Assembly: GCA_012932865.1 (NCBI GenBank)
Contig: SAXG01000052.1
Coordinates: 1 to 64,000 of the forward strand
DNA length: 64,000 nucleotides
Direction: 5' to 3'
Origin: Amylostereum areolatum
Taxonomy: Eukaryota > Basidiomycota > Agaricomycetes > Russulales > Stereaceae
The notes below the pieces were generated by a model that did not search any database, was not told the origin of the DNA, and saw only the letters and a program-made list of their open reading frames with translations. Both the position numbers and the translations under genes were made by a program. Positions 10,440-21,963 of this stretch are shown in pieces (the first letter of the stretch is position 1; each line of letters opens with the position of its first letter).

Positions 10440-13400
10440 ATGGCAGCCACGTTCACTCCAACACCCGCAGAATCTGCTCTCGTCGCTCAGATTTTCACCA
10501 AGGCTGACCCACAGAAGTTCGGTGTCCTCACCGGCGACGTCGCCGTCCCCATATTCTCCGGTTCAAACCTTCCTTCCTCCGTTCTCAGCGAAATTTGGAG
10601 CATCGCGGACGCAGAAAATCAAGGCTTTCTCACCCGCAAGGGTGTCTCCATCGCTCTCCGTCTCATCGGCTGGGCGCAGAAGGGCAAAAACGTCTCCCTC
10701 GACCTCATCAACACCGGTCAGTCTCGTTCCTCGCTCCCCACATCTTTCCCGCGCCTAACTTTACCTCTCCAGCCGGTCCTCTCGCCGTCATAGATGGTTA
10801 CTCCTCCCAGAGCGTTCCCAGGAATGCTTCCAGCCCCGCTCCTAGGTCTCCCGTCGCTACTGGCCTTCCCCCGCTCACCCCCCAGGATAAGGCCAAATTC
10901 AATCGCCTTTTCCACGGCTGCGGTCCAGTCAACGGTCTTCTCAGCGGCACGTCCTTCTCCCTCCTCTCCCGATCTCTTTGCTGATACGTGTTCCTTCCAG
11001 GCGACAAGGCCCGCGACGTATTCGTCAAGTCCAAACTCCCCGTCGACAAACTTTCTCTGATTTGGTGCGCGCCTACCTCCACATCACACTCCGCCTCTTA
11101 TTTACTCTCATCTTTACCAGGAACCTTTCCGACACCCAGAATCGTGGCTCTCTCGATTCTACGGATTTCACGATCGCCATGTACATCATCCAGGCCCTCA
11201 TGAGCAACTCCCTCACATTCGTTCCCACTTCCCTCCCTCCCGGTCTGTACGAACAGGCCTCAGACTCCGTCGCCTCGCATTCAACTGGCGGCGTGATCTC
11301 CCATGCAACAGGCGGTAGTAGTGGCCAACGGAGTGCTGGTATCTCCGGCGGATTCCCCTCGCGTCCCAGCGGTATCCAGCCCCAGTACACTGGCCAGTCA
11401 CTGCAACCTCAGACTACAGGCTCTGCGCTTCGGCACCCACCCATCGTCCCCCCTCGTTCGCAAACCACCCACATTCCTGCCTTCCCAAACGCTGCACCAG
11501 TGACTATACCCCAATGGGACGTAACCCCCGCGGAGAAGGCCAACTCGGACAAGTTCTTCGACACTCTGGACACGGAAAAGAGGAACTTCATCGAGGGCGA
11601 TGTGGCAGTACGGTTCCTCCTACAGTCCAATTTGCCGGAGGATGTCCTCGCTCAAGTATGGTACGTCTTTTCGGGCATTTCCCCTTCGCGTACGTTTCTC
11701 ACCTGCTCGATAATAGGGACCTGGCCGACGTCAACAACGACGGAAAACTCACTCGTGAAGGGTTTGCCATCGCTATGCATCTCATACAAGGAAAGATTTC
11801 CGGGAAAGAAATCCGAGCGTGCTTCCCCCTACCCTCGTCCCACCGTCTTTGCGCACAAGCCCTATCGTATCTTCTCCCTTCCAACAGCAACAGCAGCCTC
11901 AACAACCTTCCCAGACGTCCGCTACAGATGCTCTTAGGGACCTGCTATGGGACGACCCACCAGACGCAACCCCAGCTCCCGCTTTGCAACCTCAGCAAAC
12001 AGGGCCTTTCGGGGCGGGTAGCGCAGTTCAATCTCAGCAGGTCGCCCCAATTGGCTCGCCCCCTTTGCAGCCCCAGCAGACGGGAACATTCAGGTCGCCG
12101 CCAGTGCAACCTCAGCGAACAGGACCTTTACCTCCCTCGTCATCTGCATTTTCCTCAGGTCTCAACGGGTTCCCTCCCCCGCAACAGTCGACCTCTCCAG
12201 GTCCGTCGCAGGACCCGTTCGGTGCTCCTGGTCAGTAGATTTATCAAGTATAGTCAGGTCACGCATTGATTTTTACCATATGCATCGGCAGCTCATAAAG
12301 ATCTACTCGGAGACGACGACGATCACGCTAACCAGTCTCCTCCCATTCACGATCACTCGGCAGAAATTGGAAACATACAGAATCAGCTCAGCTCTACTAA
12401 TCGTTCCCTTGACATCACCAAGAACGAACGAAGCGATGTCGAGGCTCGAGTCTCGGAGCAGGCTTCTCAGCTTGCCTCGCTTCAGACACAGCTCAGCTCG
12501 GCCAAGGCGGCTTATGAGACGGAGACGCGCATTCTATCCGCGCTTAGGGAGCGCTTCAGTAATCAAAGTGCAGAGATCCAGAAGACCAGGCAAGAGCTCA
12601 TCCATGCGGAAAGCGACCTGAGCGCGACGCGTGTTGAAAAGGCCGAGATCGAACAGCACGTTCTCCGCGACAAGGAGGAGGTGCGCGATCTCCAGCGGAA
12701 GATGACGGAGACCGGGTCGACGATCGAACAGAATGAAGGTTGAAATCGAGAAGGCGAAGAAAAACGCAAAGCAGCAGAAGGGCCTTCTCGCCATCGCGAA
12801 GAAGCAGCTGGCGACTCGGGAGGCGGAGAAGGTCAAGATTGAGAAGGAGTTTGAGGACGCCAACCTCGAGGTCCAGGCCGTCACGAAGGAGCGGGAGGAG
12901 GCCGAGGCTGAGATCGAGAAAGAAGCGCCTTCGACCTTGGCTGACGGCCACCAGCGTGCGGCGTCGCCTTCCACGGATAGCGTCATGTTTGCCGCCTCTC
13001 ATCCACTCCCTGGTACGCCGGGAAGTCCGTCGTCCGTCGCCAGTCCCGGTCGGCAGAGCACGAACCCGTTCGACCGTTTGGTCGCCACTCATCCCACTGG
13101 CGGGTCAGCGCGCTCGCAGTCTCCCTTCCTTCCGTTCTCCAATGCAACCGTCCCGACGCCACCCATCGCGGCCACCTCCGCACCAGCACCCAACGGAGCT
13201 ACCCTCGCGGACGATCCGTTCGGTTTCGAGCAAGCCCTTCAGTCCGAAGCGCCCAAGGTCGCACCCGCTACTGCTGATTCTACACCAGACACTGTTACTG
13301 TCGACACGGACACGTCCGTTCTTCCTCCGGGGCCTTCTCTTGTTGGTGTTATATCGCCTGTGGAGGTCTCGTCACCTATGAGCGATACGGACCTCTTCAG

Positions 13401-14936
13401 CACCCCGCCCAACAGGCCAGCAGAGCTCGCACCCAGTGTCGATACCACGACGTCCGACGCCGACCTTGCGGCGGCCCTCTTCCCACCCGTGGACAGCGTA
13501 GCAGTGACCCCTGCTCCGGCAGTAGACGAGCACGGGGTGGATACCGATCTGGGATCCAGGTTGCAGGAGCTTGACATCGACGAGTCGGATAGCAGCGATG
13601 ACGAAGAGGATAATGCCCCTCTTGCCACCCTTGTCCCCAAACCGGCGGAGAAGGCGGCGGAAGAGGCTCCGGTCGCTGCAAGTGTTCCCGTGCAAGGTAC
13701 TCCTCCTTCAATTTCCTTCGATGATGCGTTCGGTCAGACCGACCCAGTGGCACCCTCCACTGCTCCCCCTCCTACACAAGGTTCTTCCTCCGCATTTTCT
13801 TCCTCGAGTCCGTTCGATACAGCACCTACGACGACAACGGAGGAGGCCGGAAAGAATGCTTTCGACGAAGCTATGGGCAACATGCCTGGATCTGGTCCCA
13901 CCGCAGAGCCTACCTTCACTTTCGACTCTGCCTTCGACGACAACTTCGACTTTGGCACCGCCGCCACGACTACAGCCACTTCTCCCTTCCCTGTCGGAAC
14001 AAACCCATCATCGCTCACTTCCGCTACGACCAATGCTTCACCCTTCCCTCCGGCCCCGAGTACCAACGGGAACGCTAGAGTTTCGACGTTCATCCCTCAC
14101 GCGAATGGATTCGACTCTGCTTTCACGCCCAATGGAGCTACGCACCCTGCGACAACGTCTCCTACCGCCCAGCCTCCCGGGTTGACGCAGCAAGAGACGC
14201 CATTTTCGTTTGACGACGTCTTTGGCGGGAGTGCTCCGGCTGCGGCCCCAGCACCTTTCGCACAAGCTAGCCAGCCGGCGCCACCGGCGCAGGAAAGCCA
14301 CGGGATATCGTTTGACGACGCGTTTGGCGGGGTTGGTCCGTCGCAGGCCTTGGCTTTGGGTGGCTCTGCCTTTGGGTCGACGTCTTTCAGGAGTTCCGCT
14401 GCCCCAGTGGCTCAGGTGGACTCGGCCCCGTTCCCGACGTCTCCCCCACGCGGGCCCACCTCGCCCGTTCGCTCGTCGTTCTCGCCACCGCCTCGGGAAG
14501 CCACGACGCCACCGCCACGCGTATCGTCTCCCCGGTTGAGATCGTCGACGGGATCGAGCAGGGACAGCCACCACGAAGGGGGTCTCAAGCCAGAAAAGAC
14601 AAAGGAGCCACGGCATTCCAAGCTGAGCGTGAGTGTTGTTTTGCGTCGGATGTTCCCCGTATTCGTTCTGACGGGCGGTGGGTATAGATTCGGCTGCCTT
14701 TCGGGAAGAAAAAGAAGACGATAGACGTTCCTCCTCCGTCCCAACAGGCGCATCATCTGGAACCAGTTCCAGATCTACCGCTCTCCGAGGGTGCAACCAC
14801 GCCAGCTGTGGACGATGACATTGAAGTGGTGAAGCAGCTGTGCGGGATGGGCTTCAGCCGGACCCAGGCGGTGAACGCTCTGGAGACGAACGGATACGAC
14901 TTCCAGAGAGCGCTGAACAGTTTGTTGGGCGCATAA
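10440..14936 (+). CDS. EDE1: Ede1-like endocytic scaffold: three EH domains, coiled coil, UBA
   Basis: Ede1 (Eps15-like) nucleates clathrin-mediated endocytic sites at the plasma membrane. Three EH domains are visible: about 10480-10720 (EIWSIADAENQGFLTRKG), 10880-11230 (DKARDVFVKSKLPVDKLSLI, DTQNRGSLDSTDF) and 11520-11830 (DVLAQVW, DLADVNNDGKLTREGFAIAM). A Gln/Pro-rich linker with repeated QPQxTG units (11370-12130) follows, then a long heptad-like Glu/Lys coiled coil (12370-12920), an NPF motif (NPFDRL near 13065), DPF motifs and several F-D-x-A/V-F-G repeats (13720-14340). The C-terminal UBA domain reads CGMGFSRTQAVNALETNGYD (14846 onward). The second intron, near 10946, fits only as a GC-AG intron. 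The coiled coil changes frame by 1 nt at about 12731. Total size is about 1,370 residues, normal for the family. Confidence 0.94.
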
Positions 14937-15551
14937 TGGGGGTAAAGAAGACCACGGAAGGTGATATCTTGAGGGAGTTGGGGTTATTTTGTCGGGGCTC
15001 GAGGAAGGAGAGGCCCCAAAGTCAACGCTCGTTTTCTTCTAGTGTAAACTTCGTTTGTACTCGTGTTTTTCATCTCCCGCTCGTTTCCGCGTTTGCTTGT
15101 TTTTCCTCGTTTGCCCCGTTGGCGTACGTATATCGCCGACGGTGCATATATATGCATCTACTTAATGCCCGTATACTACGTACAGCCTACGGAGACTGTT
15201 TGTTGTTTGCCTTTGGGCGCATACGGACGATTACAATAACACTTTGGCTGCCTCGTTTCACCGTTGGATGCCTCGTGGCAGCGCTCTGGATTGCACAGGC
15301 GCCAGGCATTGTCCTCGTATGGGACTTGGACTTTCCCTCTGTGCGATTGCGATGGGCATGCCCTGGAGGCGCAACGGTAACGTTTAACGATGGAGTTGGA
15401 CATTTCGACCCGCCTCTGGGGACCTTATAAGTCCGCCCGAGCGCGCCCCCCTGGCGCTTTCTCTCCCCCGACCGCCGCGAAGTTCTCTCTCCAGCTCGAC
15501 ACACTATTCACTCTCGCTTTTCTCTCCTCTCAGTCGCACGTTCCTCCGCTC
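14937..15551. other. Intergenic region: EDE1 3' side and PDE1 promoter
   Basis: These 615 bp contain no recognisable gene. The first half is T-rich and suits a 3' UTR or terminator. The second half precedes the cAMP phosphodiesterase start and is C/T-rich near the start codon, typical of basidiomycete promoters. Confidence 0.4.
15424..15431 (+). promoter_or_regulatory. TATA-like element upstream of PDE1
   Basis: The run cttataag lies about 125 bp upstream of the PDE1 start codon and is followed by a pyrimidine-rich tract. The distance fits a fungal TATA box plus a short 5' UTR. It is a sequence match only. Confidence 0.35.
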
Positions 15552-16944
15552 ATGCCCGCCTTCGATCTCGTCGTTCTCGGCAGCGGAGGAGGGCCCTACG
15601 AAACCAATCTATCTGCGTGCGTTTGCTCTCTCGGGGCAGTCCCAACCTCTCAGCCTCCCGTCTGATGGCCCAGCGTTACAGCTACCTGCTTAAGACCCAC
15701 AGCGCCTCCTGGGAGGACGGCATGATCGCTCTGGACGCAGGTCCGTCCTATTCACTCCGTATCCGCGTCTCCTCTCGACCAGGACTTATTATAAGCAATG
15801 CTGTAGGATCGGGCCTCGGTGCGCTCGACCGGTTGCTCGACCGTCATCCCGACTTGTTCGGCCCCGTTCGCAAATGCGATCCACCTCGCGGTGCTCTCGA
15901 TATTTATTCGTTTGTTCGGTCGGTCGTGTCTCTCGCGCGCCGTCTTGACCACCGTCCCTGACCGTCTTGAATCTTCTCAGGTGTTTTCTCATAACCCATG
16001 CGCATCTCGACCATGTCAATGGTCTCGTTCTCTCCGCAGGTTCTCTCAAGCCTCTGGACCGTCACAGACGAATACACGGCTTTCGTTCTGTGCTCAAGAA
16101 TCTCGACCTCTTGTTTTCGGGCCGCGTCTGGCCAAAGCTTGCGACCTGGGATCCGACAGACGAACCCTACAAACTTCTCCTCGATCCGTACGTCCCCCCC
16201 TCTCGCACCTCCTGCTGCCCCCCCTCACCTCAAACTTTTGTTCAGCCTCACCTTCGACAATGCGTTCAAAGTCGTTCACCCCGATGTCTCCGTCATGGCT
16301 ATGCCCATCAGCCACGGCCTGAAGGAAACCACAAGCTCCTCGAAGGAAATCTCGTGCGCGTACGAGTCTTCCGCCTTCTTCATCCGACAGATATCCTCCG
16401 GGCACGAATTTCTCTTCTTCGGCGACGTCGAGCCCGACAGCGTCGCGCTGAAGAAGCAGACACGGGCCGTTTGGCGCGCCGCCGCGCACAAGATCCCCGA
16501 CGTGCTCTCCGCCGTGTTCATCGAGTGCTCCTGGCCCTCGGGGAGGAAGGACGCGGAGCTCTACGGCCATCTCAGTCCGGAGCACCTCTCCGCCGAGCTC
16601 ACCGTGTTGGCGTCGGAAGTCGTCAGCGTACGCAGAGGGGGAGGGGGCACGCCTGTTGCGAAGGGCAGCAACGGCCACACGCGCAAGAAACGCCGTCCGA
16701 ACCCGGTCGAGGCTTCTGTGGACGAGTTGAGGGGCGCCTTGCGTGGCCTGCGTGTATATGTCATGCATTGCAAAAACGACATGGGAGAGCTTATCACAGA
16801 GCAGGTCAAAGCCTTGGTGGAGGCCAAGGGATTGGGTGCCGAAGTTTTACGCGTGGACCAGGGCACGCACATATGTGAGCTCTCCTCTTTGCAAGCTTCA
16901 ACGGTCTCTGTGCGAGGAGCTGACCTACGTTACTAGCGATATAA
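15552..16944 (+). CDS. PDE1: 3',5'-cyclic-nucleotide phosphodiesterase, class II (Pde1-like)
   Basis: This is a low-affinity cAMP phosphodiesterase that lowers cAMP in the PKA pathway, and it has a metallo-beta-lactamase fold. Exon 1 reads MPAFDLVVLGSGGGPYETNL. After a GTGCGT-donor intron come AYLLKTHSASWEDGMIALDA and GSGLGALDRLL. The class II metal-binding signature H-x-H-L-D-H is clear in FLITHAHLDHVNGLVLSAGS at about 15980-16040. Further conserved blocks are VMAMPISHGL (16300), FLFFGDVEPDS (16410) and FIECSWPSGRKDAELYGHLS (16520). The C-terminus is inferred: an intron from 16873 to 16936 would give GTHISI and stop at 16944; without splicing the frame ends at 16936. It is tail-to-tail with striatin. 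Confidence 0.92.
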
Positions 16945-17256
16945 TATATTTCGTCGGTTCCGGGTTTAGTTTTCGTGACGGACACCTCTCTTGTTTGTAT
17001 CCATAGCCGCATTGTCCACACCTGTAGCCTATCTCGCAGTCGCTCTTGCTGATATCATTATAACCTATTTCCATCCTTTCCGGGTTCAATAAAATATGTC
17101 GTTCGTTGATATCGTAGAAGTGTCGAGACAGCGCGTGCGGAAAGAAACGGGAAACGGAGGCGGAATCCACAACAAATATCAAATGATTCAAAATAGTTTC
17201 ACAGAGCATTAAGAGTATATGCCGACACTAGACGAGAGGGTATGTATGTAGAAGGA
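16945..17256. other. Intergenic 3' flanks of PDE1 and striatin genes
   Basis: These 312 A/T-rich bases lie between two convergent stop codons. An aataaaa run near 17090 could serve polyadenylation. No coding sequence or repeat is seen. Confidence 0.4.
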
Positions 17257-19975
17257 TCACGACGATGCGTACAATTTCACGACGCCATCCGCACCCGCGC
17301 TAGCCATGAACGGCAGCGACGGGTGGAATTGCACATCAAGCGCACCTTCGTCTGCCTTCCTTCGGTGGCTCGTGATCTCCTGGACGCACGCACGAGTGCC
17401 CAATATATCCCAGAAACGGATGGAACAGTCGTGTCCGCCTGAGACTAGGGAGAATCCGGAAGGGTCCATGGACAAGGAAGTCACCCCGTCGAGATGCGCG
17501 GGCATAGAGTGCGTGCATTGACCTTTTAAAGGGAGATGAGTCAAGAAGGAATGAGACCGGATAACCTTGTACGCGTACCCGTGGTGATATCGAATATACT
17601 AATGTACTTGTCTTCATGACCAGCAACGAGGAGTGGCATGGTTGGATGAGAGACAAGACTGTTGACTTGGTTCGTCGCACCCTCTGCAGATCACGTCAGC
17701 ATACAATGGGAGGGGAAAGAAGAGGATTGTTGACACTTACCTGAACTTGGTTGCAATTGGATCAATGCCAGCTCCTTGCCGTTCTCAATGTCGAAGATTT
17801 TAATGGTCGCGTTCTGATATGCGACGGCGACCTTCTTAAGGTCAACTTTGATGGCCTCGACAGCCGACGCTCCAGGAAGGTCCTCGCGCTCCTCCGAGTC
17901 GTTCTGAATACCGTTGTACGTCCACGAAAGTTTGAGGATGCCACCGAGATGGCTGGTCACATCCCACACCTTGACAGAGCCTTCAGCACCGCAGCTGATC
18001 AACGTGCTCTCATCTCGCACAAGAGCCAGATCCCATACGGCGTCGGTGTGTCCTATAAGCTCGCCCCGAAGACGGGAGCTGTCAAAGGGCGCGTACGTCG
18101 TGTGGTTGGCTGGGGGAAGGGCCCACACTCGGACCGTGGAATCCAATGAGGCGGAATAGAGTAGCTGTTTCGACGGCGCAATGACCAGACGGGTAATGGC
18201 CGCGGAGTGCCCGCGTAGGGTGAGTTGGGGTTCCACCTCGGTGATGGGCCGTGCGCTGATGGACGCGTGTTAGTGCATAATATAATTTCGAGGTTGAGAT
18301 CGAATGACACGCACGCGGAGGAGGCGAGGCCGTTCACGTCCATGCGCCAAATTTTGACAGTGCAATCATCACCACCAGTGGCGAGGCACAGTTCCGCCGG
18401 ATGGAAAGTAATGGCACGCACAGCGTCCAGATGACTAACATGATCAGCGACCTCAATTGTAGCCAAAACCAAGTGAAGTGGTTAAACTGACTTCCGCAAC
18501 GTGCGCTTCGTCTTCCACACCTTAGTTCCGTCGCCCTCGCCCAACACGCTCGACACATCATCCTCTGTCTCCTCCTCTTTACCGTCATCGTCATCATCGC
18601 GGTTTCGCCATGACGAGCCATCAGCAGACTCGTGGGCTTGTCGTAACCTCTCCTTCCACTCTCCCGCGTCGTCGGGCCGGAATATGGCAGTCGTTTGTTG
18701 CGATTCGAAAGGTTCCCTTTCTTTCTCAGAGTCTTGTGCCTGGGACGTCTGTTGCGTTTGTGAACCGCTTGGCTGAGACGGGGGGAATTGATGACCCATG
18801 GAGGTATGAGGCTGAGAGACCTGCCCTTGTTGTTGCTGCATACCAGGACCAGGTGAATTGCGGCCGAGAGCGGGTATTTGTCCAGCACCGGTAGCAGACG
18901 ATGGTCCCGACATCATGTTTATCCCGTTCATCGGAGGAAACTCTTTGCCAACCTCAGCCATAAGTTTCCGTGGACGATTGTTGTACGCCATTTGGTCGAA
19001 AGCAGGCACATTCGGAAGCGAAACAGGAAGCGAAGCATTGCTAACGAGGGGACGTGTCGGAAGGGGATTCATGGCCTGGGGAGATGTCAAGTAAGATATT
19101 TCCAGAAGACATCTACGTCGCGAAGGAATCAGAGTTAGCAGATAAGGTCAAAAAGGATGGGCAGGGATACATACTGCTTGAGATAATCACGACTACGTGC
19201 GCGGCTTTTGGGATCCCGACCGGGGGGTGGCTTTCCAAGAGCTGCAACCGCGGCTGCAGGCGGAGGTGCGCTGGCATTGGACCATGTAGCGGGGGCCCCG
19301 GCCCAGGTAGTCGGACGATGGCCTGAAGCAACACCGTTGGGGATCCGTGGCTCGGGAGGTAGTGGGGAGTCTGGGGCATTGGTGTTTGGACTGTACCAAA
19401 CGAGTTTGCCAAACTACGTACCTTCGGACCGCGGGGAACTCCCGCTGCTGCCCTCCTTCTGTACCAGACCGTCCTCTTTTTGAGCAGCGGACACGGCTTT
19501 GGAATGAGGAGCCGTGGAGGGCTGGGTCAATTGCTTTGAACTGGGACAGACACGCGTAAGCGACGAAACGGGGGCTACAACGGGAAGTGAATCTGACCGT
19601 TCCATGCGAAGGGCATACTCAAGCATCTTTATACGACGCATCAAGTCAACTTTGACATTCTCAAACGACCGTCTTTCACCCTCGAGAAGGGCGATACGAG
19701 CCTGACGTGGAGGAACGTCAGTGCGCGAGTCCGACGCGACGAAAGGAACAACGCACCCGCATCTCCGCGCGTTCAATCTCCCATTCGTTACGATCGCGTT
19801 CATATTTGCGCCATTCTGACTGTAAGAAGTGGAGGACGTTGGAGAGGGTGAAGTCCTGGCCGTTCAGCGGAGGGGGAGGTACGTCGGCTCCGTTCTGGTT
19901 TTGCTGCTGTTGCTGTTGTTGCTGTTGAAGTTGAGGTTGCTGCTTTGGCGGCAAGGGCTGTACGGAGCCCAGCAT
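17257..19975 (-). CDS. STRN: Striatin family protein (STRIPAK scaffold; Pro11/Far8)
   Basis: Striatin is the B-type PP2A subunit and scaffold of the STRIPAK complex, which controls hyphal fusion, septation and fruiting in filamentous fungi. The first in-frame ATG is 19975, giving MLGSVQPLPPKQQ and a polyglutamine tract. It is followed by the conserved N-terminal helix FTLSNVLHFLQSEWRKYERD and the coiled coil ERAEMRARIALLEGERRSFE, ending RRIKMLEYALRMER, across a GTGCGG-donor intron. The middle is disordered, with YLTSPQAMNPLPTRPLV as a conserved island. The C-terminal WD40 propeller runs from about 18470 to 17257, with repeats including AVRAITFHPAELCLATGGDD, AVWDLALVRDESTLISCGAE and GVTSLSMDPSGFSLVSGGHD. 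It ends ASAGADGVVKLYASS, as in animal striatins. About 750 residues after splicing. Confidence 0.94.
19877..19934 (-). repeat. Polyglutamine-coding CAG/CAA tract in striatin
   Basis: On the minus strand the tract reads mostly CAG and CAA codons, giving a run of Gln interrupted by Leu and Asn just upstream of the conserved striatin helix. Mixed codons make it less prone to slippage than pure CAG. It is probably length-variable between strains. Confidence 0.6.
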
Positions 19976-20282
19976 GAGGAATGAGGAAGGAGGGAAGGGG
20001 AAAGGGAAGGAGGGCGAGCGGTGTGGACCGTGATTGTCGTTCAGGTCAAGCTTTGTTGAGGCTTTCGTGGTCGCCGCGAGTCTAAATTTCGCCACATGCT
20101 CTCACACCTCTCAGCACCGCTCGCACTCCACTCGACACGCATATAATCATTCTAAAATTCATTCATACGTCTTTCATGGTCGCTTCTCAGACGGAACGTG
20201 ATAGGTATTTCGCGAGAGCCATGCTTATGAGGATTCGGGAAATCGGAGAAGAGGGGTTTACGGGCAGACGGCGACTGACAAA

Positions 20283-20712
20283 CTACTTCTTTCCAGACCT
20301 ACATAGATCGGAGACAGATGGTCAAGGCGGTTTGCTCAGATCGGCGATAGAAAAGGGTGAACGTACTTCTTGATACCCCCTCCGACAGGAGCACCGCCTA
20401 TTACGATCAGGGAGCGATGGTCAGAGCCAGAGCCAGAACCTAACCATCGAACACACCTTTCAAGGCTGCTCAAGACGATTTAGTACATAGACGATGGTTC
20501 GAAGATAACCAAGGACGAACCTTTGTCACGAGCTGCTTTGAGAGCAGCTGCCTCCTGTTTTTTCCTCTCTTTGAACGCGGCATCTTCTTCATCCTCATCT
20601 TTCTTGTCCTTCTTAGGAGCCTGTTCGAGCGAGTTACATACGCGTGCGTCCAACACAGTCCAGGTAAACGTACCTTGAGTGGCTTCAATTTCCCGCCTTG
20701 TCTTCCAGACAT
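20283..20712 (-). CDS. TMA7: Translation machinery-associated protein 7
   Basis: TMA7 is a ~64-residue ribosome-associated protein of unclear molecular role. The start at 20712 gives MSGRQGGKLKPLK, matching the family's MSGREGGKKKPLK. After an intron the next exon reads APKKDKKDEDEEDAAFKERK and LKAARDKG. A third small exon (about 20401-20368) gives GGAPVGGGIKK. The last exon is only a few codons, SGKK then TAG at 20283-20285. The three introns all have GT..AG borders and keep frame, and the joined product is about normal length. Four exons for such a small protein is striking, but each junction restores family-conserved residues. The gene lies just upstream of striatin on the same strand. Confidence 0.9.
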
Positions 20713-20854
20713 GATGTGAACAAGCTGTGAGAGTCGTGGATGAAGCTAGCGATGAAGGCGCGTGAGCCGCCGGGAGTTTCGTTTGATCTTATCTGACTAG
20801 TAGCAATAGAGGCTGCCGTGGCTGTAATTTGTGTCTTCTATGTTCACATCACTT

Positions 20855-21594
20855 TCACTTTATCTGGTTTCGGCCATACAGACGCGTCAACACCGCCGTC
20901 AAGGCTCTTAACACACAATCCTTGCACATTGCACGCAGAGCCTTCCAGGCTTTCTCGGAGAGCGCGTTGACGATGGCATGAATCGCCGTTAGAGAAATCC
21001 AGAGCCCTGCATGGGCAAGCATCTCGATGACGAGCTCGGGGGTGGATGTGACATGGAGGAAGAGCCCGATAAAGCACGCGAGAGGGTTGCACTTCTGGTT
21101 CATAGACTGGGTCAATATATTCAAGATCACTACACGCTTCTGCCTGTGCGTCGGTCTGCTGCAGGACGCCGACACTTTGTATGTCTTGTCTCAGCTTTGT
21201 CATCCCCCTCGTCACCCTCTCCATCGCTATCCATCCCAAACCCGCCAAAATTGTCCTCCAACTGTGCCCAGTACTTGTCCTCGTCATCCCATCCTTCCGT
21301 TTGATCACTGGCACCTGTTGTCTTTGAGGGTTTGAGGGTTGTCTGCCAAAGGCCGTGGCTTCCACACGGCGCCAATCGCAAGTTGGATCAGCATTCAGGA
21401 GGGTCTCAAGAACTCACAAAGAAGGCCCGTTTGGTCCTCAGACTTGCTAGCCATGTCCGAACTTGAAAAGCGTAGGAATTGCTCGGGGGATGCATTCCGG
21501 GCACTGAACTGTTGAATAGTGGGGTGGGCAAGGATGACACGGGACTGGAGAGATGATGAGAGCATGTCGAAGCTGGAAAATTCAGTAAATCCAT
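20855..21594 (-). CDS. Uncharacterised protein with acidic C-terminal segment
   Basis: I do not recognise the family. Minus-strand frames give SNSYAFQVRTWLASLRTKRA, then TLLNADPTCDWRRVEATAFG, then an acidic stretch (GWDDEDKYWAQLEDNFGGFG, MDSDGEGDEGDD), and finally a C-terminal segment ending near 20855. This order has coding character: evolved-looking hydrophobic/charged patterning and consistent intron-like gaps. The exon joins are uncertain, and the frame also seems to slip near 21412. The 21594 ATG is the nearest plausible start; an alternative is 21703. A short region to the right (21600-21960) is the divergent promoter shared with the S9-type hydrolase. Confidence 0.4.
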
Positions 21595-21963
21595 TGAGAA
21601 CAAGGGTGAGGTGTCGAGGGCTGAGCATCGGGGTGAATTGTGTGGTTAAGAGCCTTGACGGCGGTGTTGACGCGTCTGTAGATTGCGTTGACGCGTAAAT
21701 CATGTGACTTAATTCGCCGAAGTGCCTCCGTTCGCCGCATCGTCGCCGGCGCTGGAGACCCTCGAGCTCAGCCACCTCGCGCGCGGTGGCGTGGGAACTG
21801 ACATTGTTTGCCAGCCGTCCAGGAGAGTTGTCGCGGATTTAGAGTTGGTCGGGGTTTCAATTTTCGGTTTGTTCCGTCGGTATTGTACTCTTTTGTTCTC
21901 TGCTACTTCCTTTCCATTGTGATCGTGACTGGAGCTTCACAAAACGGAGATAGTCAAGTGCTG

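Noticed and set aside
12534..12986. Minus-strand Ser/Phe-rich frames over the EDE1 coiled coil
   Set aside because: Reverse reading of Glu/Lys codons gives Phe/Leu/Ser-rich artefacts; the coding frame is clearly the plus strand.
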